Origin: CAYUCY01 sp964443525
GTDB lineage: Bacteria > Pseudomonadota > Alphaproteobacteria > Caedimonadales > Caedimonadaceae
Direction: 5' to 3'
DNA length: 15,155 nucleotides
Assembly: GCA_964443525.1 (NCBI GenBank)
Contig: CAYUCY010000036.1
Span: 1-15,155 of the forward strand
Shown: one piece after another, positions 7,394-15,035 of the stretch
How positions within the stretch are numbered: position 1 is the first letter of the stretch
How the letters are laid out: each line of letters starts with the position of its first letter
Position numbers and translations under genes: made by a program
Notes under the pieces: generated by a model
Databases searched by the model: none
Told to the model about the DNA's origin: nothing
Seen by the model: only the letters and a program-made list of their open reading frames with translations

Positions 7394-10300
7394 CTAAGCG
7401 TTTGCAATTTGTTTTTGTTGTTCTTGGCTTTCGATTTCCTCGTACTCACCGAATTCAAGATTCATACCAAGGGACCTAAGCTCTTTCACAAGAACGTTAA
7501 AGGATTCTGGGATACCGGCTTCAAAGGTATCATCACCGCGAACGATAGACTCGTAAACTTTCGTACGACCCGCGACGTCATCCGACTTAATGGTGAGCAT
7601 TTCTTGCAGAGTATAAGAAGCACCATAAGCTTCAAGTGCCCAGACCTCCATTTCTCCGAAACGCTGACCACCGAACTGAGCCTTACCGCCCAATGGTTGT
7701 TGCGTAACGAGACTGTAAGGTCCGACGGATCGTGCGTGGATTTTATCATCGACCATGTGACTGAGCTTCAACATATAGATGTTGCCTATCGTCACCTGAC
7801 GATCGAAATAGTCGCCCGTCCGCCCATCGATCAACCTGACTTGACCTGAGGTCGGTAATTGTGCGGACTTAAGCTCTTTCACGATGTCTTCTTCATGAGC
7901 ACCGTCGAAGACAGGCGTTGCCATCGGAACGCCTTTCATCATCGCACATCCCGCTTCAACAACATCCTCATCAGACATCGCCTTGATTTTCTTCGTATCT
8001 TCAGGCTGTTGATAGATGCTGAGCATCAACTGCTTAAGATCTTCAGCTTTCTTCGCTCCTTGATAGATTTCACCGAGTATCGCCGAAATCTGCTTGCCGA
8101 GGCCGGAGGCGGCCCAGCCCAAGTGAGTCTCCAGAATCTGACCCACGTTCATACGAGAAGGCACACCGAGCGGGTTCAACACCATGTCGACGGGGGTTCC
8201 ATCTTCCAGATGCGGCATGTCTTCTTCAGGAACGATGATTGACACAACACCCTTGTTGCCGTGCCGACCCGCCATTTTTTATACGTGCTGAATCTTGCGC
8301 TTGGCGGCATTATTTATTTTTAAATTATTCATAACGGCCGTCTGTNNNNNNNNNNACCTTATCTTCAAAACGCCTAGTGTGTGCGCCGATATCTTCATCA
8401 TGTTTTGCGCGCAACCCTTCGATCTCGACCATCTTGTCTTCGGCATCAATAGTGATTTGACGCCACTGGCCTTGCGTCAGAGCTGCGAGATACTCTTCCG
8501 TAACCTTAACTTTTATCTTGGCCCCTTTGGGAGCGCTGACGACCTTTTGATCCATCAACAACTCTTTCAATCGTCCGTAGAAAGCACGCTCAAGGATGGC
8601 TTTCTCCGCATCGCGATCAGCAGCCAAACGATTGATTTCGGATCGTTCGATTGCAAGAGTACGTTCGTCTTTTTCAACACCACGACGGTTAAAGACGCGA
8701 ACCTCGACAACCGTACCGGAAACTCCCGGAGGAACACGAAGGGAAGTATCTCTCACATCGGAAGCTTTCTCACCGAAGATGGCTCTGAGAAGCTTTTCTT
8801 CGGGCGTCACGGGGGTTTCCCCTTTCGGTGTGACTTTACCTACAAGAATATCGCCAGGTTTTACTTCGGCACCGATCGAGACGATACCCGCCTCATCCAA
8901 ATGGCGCAGGGCTTCATCCCCTACGTTGGGAATATCGCGGGTAATTTCTTCCTGCCCTAATTTAGTGTCACGGGCCGCAACCTCGAACTCTTCGATATGA
9001 ATCGAGGAGAAAACGTCATCCCGCACAAGTCGCTCGGAAAGAATGATCGAGTCCTCATAATTGAATCCATTCCAGGACATAAAGGCCACAAGAGCATTTC
9101 TTCCCAAAGCCAACTCACCGCTATCCGTACCGGGACCGTCGGCTAGAATGTCTCCAGCTACGACTTTTTCACCCGGCTTCACGAGAGGCCTTTGATTAAT
9201 ACAAGTGCTTTGATTGGAACGCTGAAACTTCTGCAGATTATAGATGTCTACCACGGAAGCGTCACCGGGAACCTTACTGGTCACACGAACGACAATTCGG
9301 TTCGCATCTACTTGATCCACGATGCCGTCCCGACGCGCAACAACCATAACCCCTGAATCCTGAGCAACGGCTTTTTCCATACCCGTTCCCACAAAAGGGG
9401 CTTCCGCCCGCATGAGCGGAACGGCCTGACGTTGCATGTTCGACCCCATAAGTGCACGGTTTGCGTCGTCGTTCTCAAGGAATGGAATCAAAGAAGCCGC
9501 AACGGATACTAACTGCTTAGGAGAAACGTCGATAAACTGAATATCGGATGCAGGTGCGATCGTAAAGTCCCCACTTTTCCGACAATTAACAAACTCTTCC
9601 GTCAGTTTGTTATTTTTATCTATCAGTGCGTTTGCTTGCGCGATTGCATACCTATTTTCTTCCATCGCAGAGAGGTAGACGATCTCATCGGTGACTTTTC
9701 CATCGACGACCCGACGATAAGGACTCTCGATAAAACCGTATTTATTCACGCGAGCATACGTTGCAAGCGAGTTGATCAAACCGATGTTCGGCCCTTCAGG
9801 CGTTTCAATCGGACAAATACGACCATAGTGAGTCGGATGCACGTCTCGCACTTCAAAGCCTGCTCGATCACGGGTTAACCCTCCGGGACCCAAGGCCGAG
9901 AGACGGCGCTTATGAGTGATCTCGGACAAGGGGTTTACCTGATCCATAAATTGGGACAGCTGAGACGAGGCAAAGAACTCCTTAACAGCACTCGAAACAG
10001 GTTTTGCGTTAATGAGATCATGGGGCATGACCATGTCGATTTCAACGGAGCTCATCCGCTCGCGAATTGCTCTTTCCATACGTAGGAGACCTGTCCTGAA
10101 CTGATTTTCCAGGAGCTCGCCCACCGGACGTACGCGACGGTTTCCGAGGTTATCGATGTCGTCTACCTCTCCTCTGCCGTCCTTCAGTTCAAGAAGGGTG
10201 CGAACGATCTCGACAATATCCCGCTTACGTAAAATACGAACGTTGTCATCCGTCTCAAGATTCAAACGAGCATTCATCTTCACGCGTCCGACCGCAGAAA

Positions 10301-11591
10301 GATCGTATCGCTCAAGATCGAAGAAAAGACCATGGAAAAGAGTCTCGGCACCTTCAAGTGTCGGCGGCTCTCCAGGCCGCATCACGCGATAAATGTCTAA
10401 GAGAGCATCTTCACGGTTATAGTTTTTATCCGAGGCCAACGTATTGCGCAAGTACGGCCCCGTATAAACATGGTCAATGTTCAGCGTGGGTATCTCGGTA
10501 ACGCCTGATTTTGCAAGACCTTTCAAAGAAGCTTCCGTAATTTCATCCCCGGCCTCAAGGTAAATTTCGCCCGTCGACTCGTTAATAATATCCTCGGCCG
10601 CGTACCGTCCGATGAGCTCTTCCTCAGGCATTAAAATATCTTTAAGACCTTCTTCCTGAAGTTTTTTCGCAGTCCGCGGTGTCATCTTCTCACCTGCAGT
10701 CAAGACGACCTTTCCGGTTTTCGCATCGATAAGATCCCGATGCAACTTGCCCGAACGCCAACGCAAGGATTCGAAGGGAACTTTCCAACCCTTTTTCGTC
10801 TGCGTAAAGACAACCTTGGTATAGAATTCATTTAAGATTTCTTCGCGACTCATCCCCGTCACGGCAAAAGGCAGCGGTTCAGAAGAATCAAGATCCTTAT
10901 GCTTTTCACGATCTTGTTCCGTTTGGGCACTGTCGAGGGCCATCATAAATGTTGTAACGGGCAACTTTCTACGACGATCGATGCGCACATAAAGCGTATC
11001 CTTCGCATCAAATTCAAAATCAAGCCAGGACCCGCGATAGGGAATGACGCGTGCCGAGAAAAGCAACTTTCCGGAGGCATGGGTTTTTCCCTTGTCATGG
11101 TCAAAGAAGACACCGGGAGAACGGTGCATTTGAGAGACGATAACGCGCTCAACACCATTGATGATAAAAGTACCGTTCTCCGTCATGAGCGGAATATCGC
11201 CCATGTAGACTTCCTGCTCTTTAATGTCCCGGATAGAACGCGCACCCGAATCTTCATCAACGTCCCAAACGACCAGACGGAAGGTTACCTTCAAGGGCGC
11301 TGCGTATGTGGTTCCGCGCTGGCGACACTCTTCTACATCATATTTCGGAAGGTCGAAATCATACTTATAGAACTCAAGCTGAGATTTTCCGGAAAAATCC
11401 TTGACGGGAAAAATCGACTGGAAGGAGGCTTGAAGTCCGACCATCTCTCTTTTATCAAAGGTCGTCCCCCTTTGAAGAAAATGCTCATACGAGCTTTTTT
11501 GCAGCTCGATCAAATTTGGTATGGTTGCAACGCCCGTCAACCGATGAAAACTTTTACGAATACGCTTACGACCTGGTAAGGATAGTGCCAT
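7394..11591 (-). CDS. rpoB: DNA-directed RNA polymerase subunit beta (interrupted by an assembly gap)
   Basis: This is the beta subunit, about 1400 residues when joined across the gap. The upstream part (11591 to 8356, 1078 residues) begins MALSLPGRKRIRKSFHRL. It contains the rifampicin pocket (residues about 541-567), HPTHYGRICPIETPEGPNIG (585-604) and WNGFNYEDSIILSER. The downstream part (from 8275) starts MAGRHGNKGV, which lies inside the beta subunit of all bacteria and is not a natural N-terminus. Ten N at 8346-8355 plus corrupted bases to about 8279 break the frame. By comparison with the family roughly 27 nt belong in the gap. The classical rifampicin-contact residues look wild type, apart from Ala, Val and Leu at E. 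coli positions 507, 518 and 530. The start is supported by GAGGGG 5 nt upstream. Confidence 0.95.
8276..8355 (-). other. Scaffold gap (10 N) with low-quality flank inside rpoB
   Basis: Positions 8346-8355 are N. Downstream on the coding strand, 8345-8276 translates in the rpoB frame to a string that aligns residue by residue with the conserved [23 protein letters not shown] block. KRKIQ is exact, but many other residues are replaced, and HV-stop stands where PGD is expected. The frame before the gap differs from the frame after it because ten N is not the true length. This pattern (colinear, error-rich, next to N) indicates poor consensus at a contig edge. Confidence 0.88.
9891..9971 (-). other. 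Rifampicin-resistance determining region of rpoB
   Basis: This segment encodes residues 541-567 (ASSQLSQFMDQ to SALG). Compared with E. coli, Gln513, Asp516, Ser522, His526, Arg529, Ser531 and Leu533 equivalents are all unchanged. Differences are Ala for Gly507, Val for Asn518 and Leu for Ile530. None is a strong classical resistance allele, so drug binding is probably retained. That is an inference from the sequence alone. Confidence 0.8.
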
Positions 11592-11638
11592 TGACGCCCC
11601 TCAATTGCCTTTACGTTTAAAAACCGAACAGGGTTTCT

Positions 11639-11654
11639 GAAAACGACCGTTTTC
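11639..11654. repeat. Short palindrome in the rpoB leader
   Basis: GAAAACGACCGTTTTC is a 6-bp perfect stem with a 4-nt loop, about 50 nt upstream of the rpoB start. It is AT-rich in its arms and weak on its own. It could be a minor hairpin of the leader RNA or chance. Confidence 0.45.
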
Positions 11655-11700
11655 CCCTATTTGGCACAGGTAAATAAACCTGCTGATTCCCGAACTCTTC

Positions 11701-11729
11701 TTAATAACAAAATAAAATCAATATTTCAA
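11701..11729 (-). promoter_or_regulatory. Candidate sigma-70 promoter upstream of rpoB
   Basis: On the minus strand there is a -35 box TTGAAA (11729-11724, 5 of 6 consensus), a 17-nt spacer and a -10 box TATTAA (11706-11701, 4 of 6). The predicted start near 11694 gives a leader of about 100 nt. The surrounding AT-richness raises the chance of a random match, so this is a moderate call. Confidence 0.4.
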
Positions 11730-11739
11730 TTCATGCTAA

Positions 11740-11776
11740 TAGTCGAGGGGCCGGCGGTACCCGGCTTCCTCGACTA
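11740..11776 (-). promoter_or_regulatory. Hairpin after rplL, possible attenuator or processing site
   Basis: It starts 21 nt after the rplL stop. The outer stem is 9 bp (arms 11740-11748 and 11768-11776), followed by a small internal loop, a 5-bp GC stem (11750-11754 with 11761-11765) and a 6-nt loop. No U-run follows directly, so a simple intrinsic terminator is not supported. Its location matches the known E. coli attenuator and RNase III site between rplL and rpoB. Confidence 0.55.
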
Positions 11777-11797
11777 AAGTCTTTCACAGGTGAAGGC

Positions 11798-12172
11798 TTA
11801 TTTCAGCTCAACCTTAGCACCGGCTTTCTCAAGAACTTCCTTCATCTTCTGAGCTTCGTCCTTGCTGACGCCTTCCTTGACGGCTTTAGGCGCGCTCTCA
11901 ACAAGAGCTTTCGCCTCAACCAGACCAAGACCCGTGATTCCGCGAACTTCCTTAATTACGTTAATCTTGTTTGCGCCCGCATCAGCGAGAATAACGTCGA
12001 ATTCAGTTTTCTCTTCAGCAGGTGCAGCGGCAGCGCCGGCAACAGCAGCAACAGCCACGGGTGCAGCAGCGGATACGCCCCATTTCTCTTCCAAAAGCTT
12101 GGAGAGTTCAGCTGCTTCCATAACGGTAAGCGCTGAAAGATCTTCTACGATTTTTTCTAATTTAGCAGTCAT
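11798..12172 (-). CDS. rplL: 50S ribosomal protein bL12 (L7/L12)
   Basis: A 124-residue bL12, typical length. As dimers bound to uL10 it forms the mobile ribosomal stalk that recruits and activates the translational GTPases EF-Tu, EF-G and IF2. The N-terminal dimerisation domain (1-32), the Ala-rich flexible hinge (about 33-52) and the globular C-terminal domain with GANKINVIKEVRGITGLGLVEAK (about 66-88) are in order. The ATG has a strong AAGGAG about 10 nt upstream. It lies 41 nt after rplJ. In bacteria bL12 is made in excess over other ribosomal proteins, and the strong ribosome-binding site here fits that. Confidence 0.98.
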   Translation of the reverse strand: MTAKLEKIVEDLSALTVMEAAELSKLLEEKWGVSAAAPVAVAAVAGAAAAPAEEKTEFDVILADAGANKINVIKEVRGITGLGLVEAKALVESAPKAVKEGVSKDEAQKMKEVLEKAGAKVELK

Positions 12173-12213
12173 TTTTAGTTACTCCTTTCAAAACTTTGCA
12201 ATCTCTCTTATCC

Positions 12214-12726
12214 TTAATTGCCCGTATTTCCATACGCTGAAAATACACGAGCCAGCTGACCTGCCGGTGCTTGAAGGACACCTGCCATTTTTGTCGCAGG
12301 AGCCTGAATAAGACCAATGATCTTGCCTCTGAGCTCGTCGAGTGACGGCAAGGACGCAAGAGCCTTGATTTCTTCTTTTTTCAAAAGCTTGCCGGACATC
12401 ACACCACAAACGACGTCAAGTTTATCGTTTGTTTTGGCAAAGTCCACAGCAATCTTAGCTGCTGCAACCGGGTCAGCGGAGTACGCAATGCCTGTCGGAC
12501 CTGTAAAGTAGTCCGCAAGAGACTCAAATTCAGTCCCTTGGACGGCAAGACGTGCCAATGTATTTTTGGCAATCTTGAAGGATGCTCCGCCTTCACGCAT
12601 TTTACGGCGAAGGGTCGTTGACTGATCAACGGTGAGCCCGGTTTGCTGCGTAATCACAACAAGCCCGGCGCCTTCAAGCGCGGATTTAAGAGAGGCTACA
12701 AAGGCTTCTTTCTCTTGTCTTTCCAC
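12214..12726 (-). CDS. rplJ: 50S ribosomal protein uL10
   Basis: A 170-residue uL10, normal size. It anchors the bL12 dimers to 23S rRNA at the base of the GTPase stalk. Recognisable parts are the N-terminal MERQEKEAFVASLKSALEGA, LRRKMREGGASFKIAKNTLARLA in the rRNA-binding domain, FTGPTGIAYS, and the C-terminal helix that binds bL12. The start codon is GTG (12726-12724), chosen because it gives the standard N-terminus and has AAGGAG at 12738-12733, 6 nt upstream. It is the only gene here with a non-ATG start. The 221-nt leader is structured and likely binds the uL10-bL12 complex for feedback control. Confidence 0.97.
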   Translation of the reverse strand: MERQEKEAFVASLKSALEGAGLVVITQQTGLTVDQSTTLRRKMREGGASFKIAKNTLARLAVQGTEFESLADYFTGPTGIAYSADPVAAAKIAVDFAKTNDKLDVVCGVMSGKLLKKEEIKALASLPSLDELRGKIIGLIQAPATKMAGVLQAPAGQLARVFSAYGNTGN

Positions 12727-12947
12727 GGTTTTCTCCTTAAGTTTCCGAGCCCCTTCGGGTTCGGAATCACTTACCCAAGAATCTGCCCTGAAAGAAGTAT
12801 CACAACTCGATTAAGAGCGGTGAGTCACCCTTTCCGTCTATGTTGGCGGTTTCCCCTTAAGCGCTTTCGCACACCCACAGTCTTGGACAGACCGGCGAGA
12901 CCTCTCGCCTACCCCCTCCGTGAGGAGAGGAATCTTTTGTTCAAGCC
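12727..12947 (-). promoter_or_regulatory. Structured rplJ leader, probable L10 autoregulatory RNA
   Basis: This is a 221-nt spacer with no reading frame in a co-directional cluster. On the coding strand I see several hairpins: a CTCC/GGAG stem near 12920-12937; a 6-bp GGCGAG/CTCGCC stem (12894-12909); a GNRA-capped stem (GTGC-GAAA-GCGC) near 12862-12873; and TTCCGA/TCGGAA closing a CCC-GAAG-GGG cap (12743-12766) just before the AAGGAG. In E. coli and other bacteria the uL10-bL12 complex represses its own mRNA at this location. The placement and structure fit, but I have not matched the exact consensus. No convincing internal promoter is visible. Confidence 0.6.
12743..12766 (-). promoter_or_regulatory. 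Hairpin immediately upstream of the rplJ ribosome-binding site
   Basis: The arms TTCCGA and TCGGAA (12766-12761 and 12748-12743) enclose an A-C mismatch and a CCC/GGG stem with a GAAG loop. It ends 4 nt before the AAGGAG of rplJ, so it could influence access to the ribosome-binding site as part of leader control. Confidence 0.6.
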
Positions 12948-13643
12948 TTACGCTTGAAAATCTGCAACGTCCACTTTTACAGAAGGTCCCATTGTAGAGC
13001 TTAAAGTCACTTTCTTAACGTAAGTGCCCTTAATTCCGGCGGGACGCGCCTTAATGACGGCATCCGCAAAAGCTCGAATATTTTCCTCAAGATTCTTTTC
13101 TGAAAAGCTTGCTTTTCCGATGCCGCCGTGAATAATTCCGGCTTTTTCAGCGCGATACTCGATCTGACCGCCCTTGGCCGCTTTAACGGCTTCTGCAACG
13201 TTAGCCGTGACTGTGCCAAGCTTCGGGTTCGGCATGAGACCCTTGGGACCCAGAACTTTACCCAACTTTCCGACCAGAACCATCATATCGGGCGTTGCGA
13301 TACAGCGATCAAAATTGCATTCACCCTTTTGGATTTTCTCCGCAAGATCTTCCGCACCAACAAGATCGGCACCTGCGTCTTTGGCTTCCTTTGCCTTATC
13401 ATCGCGTGCGATCACAGCGACACGAATACTCTTACCCGTTCCGTTCGGCAAGGAAACCATACCGCGAATCGACTGGTCCGCCTTACGCGTATCGATATTC
13501 AGGTTCATTGCAATTTCGATCGTCTCGTCAAACTTTGCCGTTGCTCTGGTTTTAACAACCTTGATTGCCTCAGCAAGGGAACACTTTTCGATTTTATCGA
13601 GACCCTCAGAGGCTTTTTTCATTCTTTTAGAAATTTGCGCCAT
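12948..13643 (-). CDS. rplA: 50S ribosomal protein uL1
   Basis: A 231-residue uL1, standard length. It forms the mobile L1 stalk of the large subunit that helps deacylated tRNA leave the E site. It is also known in many bacteria as a translational repressor of the rplK-rplA mRNA. The typical segments KRMKKASEGLDK, GKSIRVAVIARDDKAKEAKDAGADLVGAEDLAEKIQ (split domain II), and LGKVLGPKGLMPNPKLGTVT are all present. The ATG lies 4 nt after the rplK stop, and its GGAG overlaps that stop, so the two genes are translationally coupled. The likely uL1 target is the hairpin before rplK. Confidence 0.98.
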   Translation of the reverse strand: MAQISKRMKKASEGLDKIEKCSLAEAIKVVKTRATAKFDETIEIAMNLNIDTRKADQSIRGMVSLPNGTGKSIRVAVIARDDKAKEAKDAGADLVGAEDLAEKIQKGECNFDRCIATPDMMVLVGKLGKVLGPKGLMPNPKLGTVTANVAEAVKAAKGGQIEYRAEKAGIIHGGIGKASFSEKNLEENIRAFADAVIKARPAGIKGTYVKKVTLSSTMGPSVKVDVADFQA

Positions 13644-13647
13644 GGTC

Positions 13648-14079
13648 TTACTCCGTTACCTCGAGGCCCATCGAAAGCGCTGAACCTTTAATCATTGTAG
13701 CCGCAGCCTCGATATCGTTTGCATTGAGATCTGCCATTTTTTGCTTCGCAATCTCACGCACTTGAGCCATCGTGACTTTCCCAACAGTCGCTCCCTTTCC
13801 GGTCGTCTGAGATCCTTTCGTGATACCGGCCGCCTTCTTAAGGAAGTAAGAAGCAGGAGGTGTCTTTGTCACAAAAGTAAAGCTTTTATCGGAATAGACC
13901 GTAATAACGACGGGAATCGGCATATTTTTCTCCAATTCCTGTGTCTTGGCGTTAAAAGCCTTACAAAATTCCATAATGTTCACACCGCGGGGACCCAAAG
14001 CGGTTCCGACCGGAGGCGCCGGATTGGCCGCACCTGCAGGAATCTGCAGCTTGATGTAGCCGTCAATTTTCTTAGCCAT
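13648..14079 (-). CDS. rplK: 50S ribosomal protein uL11
   Basis: A 143-residue uL11. It binds the GTPase-associated region of 23S rRNA (helices 43-44), works with EF-G, and is required for RelA activation during amino acid starvation. The N-terminal domain KLQIPAGAANPAPPVG and the C-terminal SFTFVTKTPPASYFLKKAAG are typical. The proline-rich loop is slightly unusual: it reads PPVGTALGPRGVN, with Thr26 where most bacteria have Pro and Pro30 where Gln or similar is common. This loop is where thiopeptide antibiotics contact the protein. The start is supported by AAGGA about 10 nt upstream. It is the first gene of the rplK-rplA pair, 82 nt after nusG. Confidence 0.98.
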   Translation of the reverse strand: MAKKIDGYIKLQIPAGAANPAPPVGTALGPRGVNIMEFCKAFNAKTQELEKNMPIPVVITVYSDKSFTFVTKTPPASYFLKKAAGITKGSQTTGKGATVGKVTMAQVREIAKQKMADLNANDIEAAATMIKGSALSMGLEVTE

Positions 14080-14104
14080 TGTTCAATCTTCCTTTCTTGA
14101 AGTT

Positions 14105-14134
14105 TGCGGTTACGGCGATGGCGCGCCTCCCGCA
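14105..14134 (-). promoter_or_regulatory. Candidate uL1-binding translational operator upstream of rplK
   Basis: On the coding strand there is an outer stem TGCGG/CCGCA, an asymmetric internal loop (GA on one side, GTAA on the other), then an inner stem GGCG/CGCC with a 6-nt loop. Two short helices split by a purine-rich asymmetric loop is the general form of the L1 site, which mimics the 23S L1 stalk. It lies 25 nt upstream of the rplK start, where L1 feedback acts in E. coli. The assignment rests on architecture and position only. Confidence 0.5.
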
Positions 14135-14161
14135 CTTAAAGCACCGAAGCACCCTAAAACC

Positions 14162-14698
14162 TTAAATTTTTTCAACCTGCGTAAAGTCGAGATCAACAGG
14201 CGTCGATCTTCCGAAAATCATAACGGACACCTTCAGGCGTTCTTTTTCCTCATCTACTTCCTCAACGAGACCGTTGAAAGAAGCAAAAGGCCCGTCGGAA
14301 ACACGAACCTGTTCGCCGATTTCAAAGATAACTTTATGCTTGGGCTTTTCAGCCTGCTCTTGAACCTGATTCAGCAAACGGCTGACTTCCGCTTTTGAAA
14401 TTGGAGAAGGTTTTCCGCGGGTTCCCAAAAAGTTCGTTACCTTGGGCGTATTTTTGATCAAGTGCCAGGTCTCGTCGGTCAAGTCCATCTGAACCAAAAC
14501 ATAGCCGGGAAAAAATTCACGCTCTTGACTAACTTTTTCACCTTTTTTTACTTCGATGACTTCTTCAACGGGAACGAGAACCTCCGTAATCTGATCGGAG
14601 AGGCTTTTCTTTTCAGCTTGTTCACGGATAGATTCGGCAACTTTCTTTTCAGAGCCGGAATAAACATGAACGACATACCAGCGTTGCTTTTCAGACAT
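14162..14698 (-). CDS. nusG: Transcription termination/antitermination factor NusG
   Basis: A 178-residue NusG, normal length. It binds the RNA polymerase clamp, suppresses pausing, and links polymerase to Rho or to the leading ribosome through NusE. The NGN domain (about 1-120) shows RWYVVHVYSGSEKKVAE and the hallmark EREFFPGYVLVQMDL. The C-terminal KOW domain shows GEQVRVSDGPFASFNGLVEEVD (about 127-148). The ATG has AAGGAAG overlapping the secE stop codon, with a 12-nt spacer, so translation is probably coupled. secE-nusG is the conserved pair upstream of rplK. Confidence 0.98.
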   Translation of the reverse strand: MSEKQRWYVVHVYSGSEKKVAESIREQAEKKSLSDQITEVLVPVEEVIEVKKGEKVSQEREFFPGYVLVQMDLTDETWHLIKNTPKVTNFLGTRGKPSPISKAEVSRLLNQVQEQAEKPKHKVIFEIGEQVRVSDGPFASFNGLVEEVDEEKERLKVSVMIFGRSTPVDLDFTQVEKI

Positions 14699-14710
14699 AA
14701 AACTTCTTCC

Positions 14711-14929
14711 TTACCCAAGAATTTTGCCGACAACAAAGGAAATGAGACTGTCGGACGCAAGGAAAAAAGTCGCTGCGATTATCGACAAAATCACCACCAT
14801 CAAGGAAGTGAGCATGGTCTCTTTTCGGGTCGGCCAGGTCACCTTAGCTGTTTCCTGGCGAACTTGACGCGTAAACATCAAGGTTTTCGTGATGATGTTC
14901 CCGCTGTTCTTTGCTTTTTCCTGGGCCAT
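14711..14929 (-). CDS. secE: Protein translocase subunit SecE
   Basis: A 72-residue short-form SecE, the size seen outside the enteric bacteria. It clamps the SecY channel in the inner membrane and is essential for protein export. The conserved amphipathic segment VRQETAKVTWPTRKET (23-38) is followed by one hydrophobic transmembrane segment (about 39-60, LTSLMVVILSIIAATFFLA). The start gives the usual short N-terminus. The ribosome-binding site is weak (AAGTAGATAG-like), unlike those of its neighbours. It lies 30 nt after tRNA-Trp and 12 nt before nusG. Confidence 0.96.
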   Translation of the reverse strand: MAQEKAKNSGNIITKTLMFTRQVRQETAKVTWPTRKETMLTSLMVVILSIIAATFFLASDSLISFVVGKILG

Positions 14930-14959
14930 TTAATTCTATCTACTTGTTTTCTTTCGAAA

Positions 14960-15035
14960 TGGCAGGAGTGGAGGGGATCGAACCCACAACCTTCGGTTTT
15001 GGAGACCGACGCTCTGCCAATTGAGCTACACTCCT
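14960..15035 (-). tRNA. trnW: tRNA-Trp (CCA anticodon)
   Basis: A 76-nt tRNA with encoded CCA end. The acceptor stem AGGAGTG pairs exactly with CACTCCT, followed by discriminator G and CCA. The D arm GTAGCTCAATTGGCAGAGC, an anticodon stem TCGGT/ACCGA with loop CTCCAAA (anticodon CCA), and the T arm with GGTTCGATCCC are all present. Anticodon CCA reads UGG, so tryptophan. It sits between tuf and secE, as in many proteobacteria, and must be cut from a longer transcript unless it has its own promoter, which I do not see. Confidence 0.98.

Larger units (their letters stand above)
11592..11797 (-). other. rplL-rpoB intergenic region
   Basis: This 206-nt spacer is AT-rich in its middle. In transcription order it holds an imperfect hairpin (11740-11776), a candidate promoter (11701-11729), a small palindrome (11639-11654) and the rpoB ribosome-binding site GAGGGG. 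In E. coli the equivalent spacer carries an attenuator and an RNase III site that lower rpoBC expression relative to rplJL. A similar role is plausible here. Confidence 0.75.

Noticed and set aside
7394..8275. A separate 293-residue 'second rpoB' gene starting at MAGRHGNKG
   Set aside because: That methionine is internal to the beta subunit in all bacteria, there is no sensible ribosome-binding site, and the sequence continues colinearly upstream into damaged bases and the N run.
10899..11579. Plus-strand open frame of 226 codons opposite the 5' end of rpoB
   Set aside because: Fully antisense to intact rpoB with no family resemblance; explained as a codon-bias shadow.
12727..12947. An internal promoter for rplJ-rplL like that in E. 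coli
   Set aside because: TTGAAC and TTGTGA boxes exist, but no -10 box lies at 16-18 nt from either, so I do not call a promoter.
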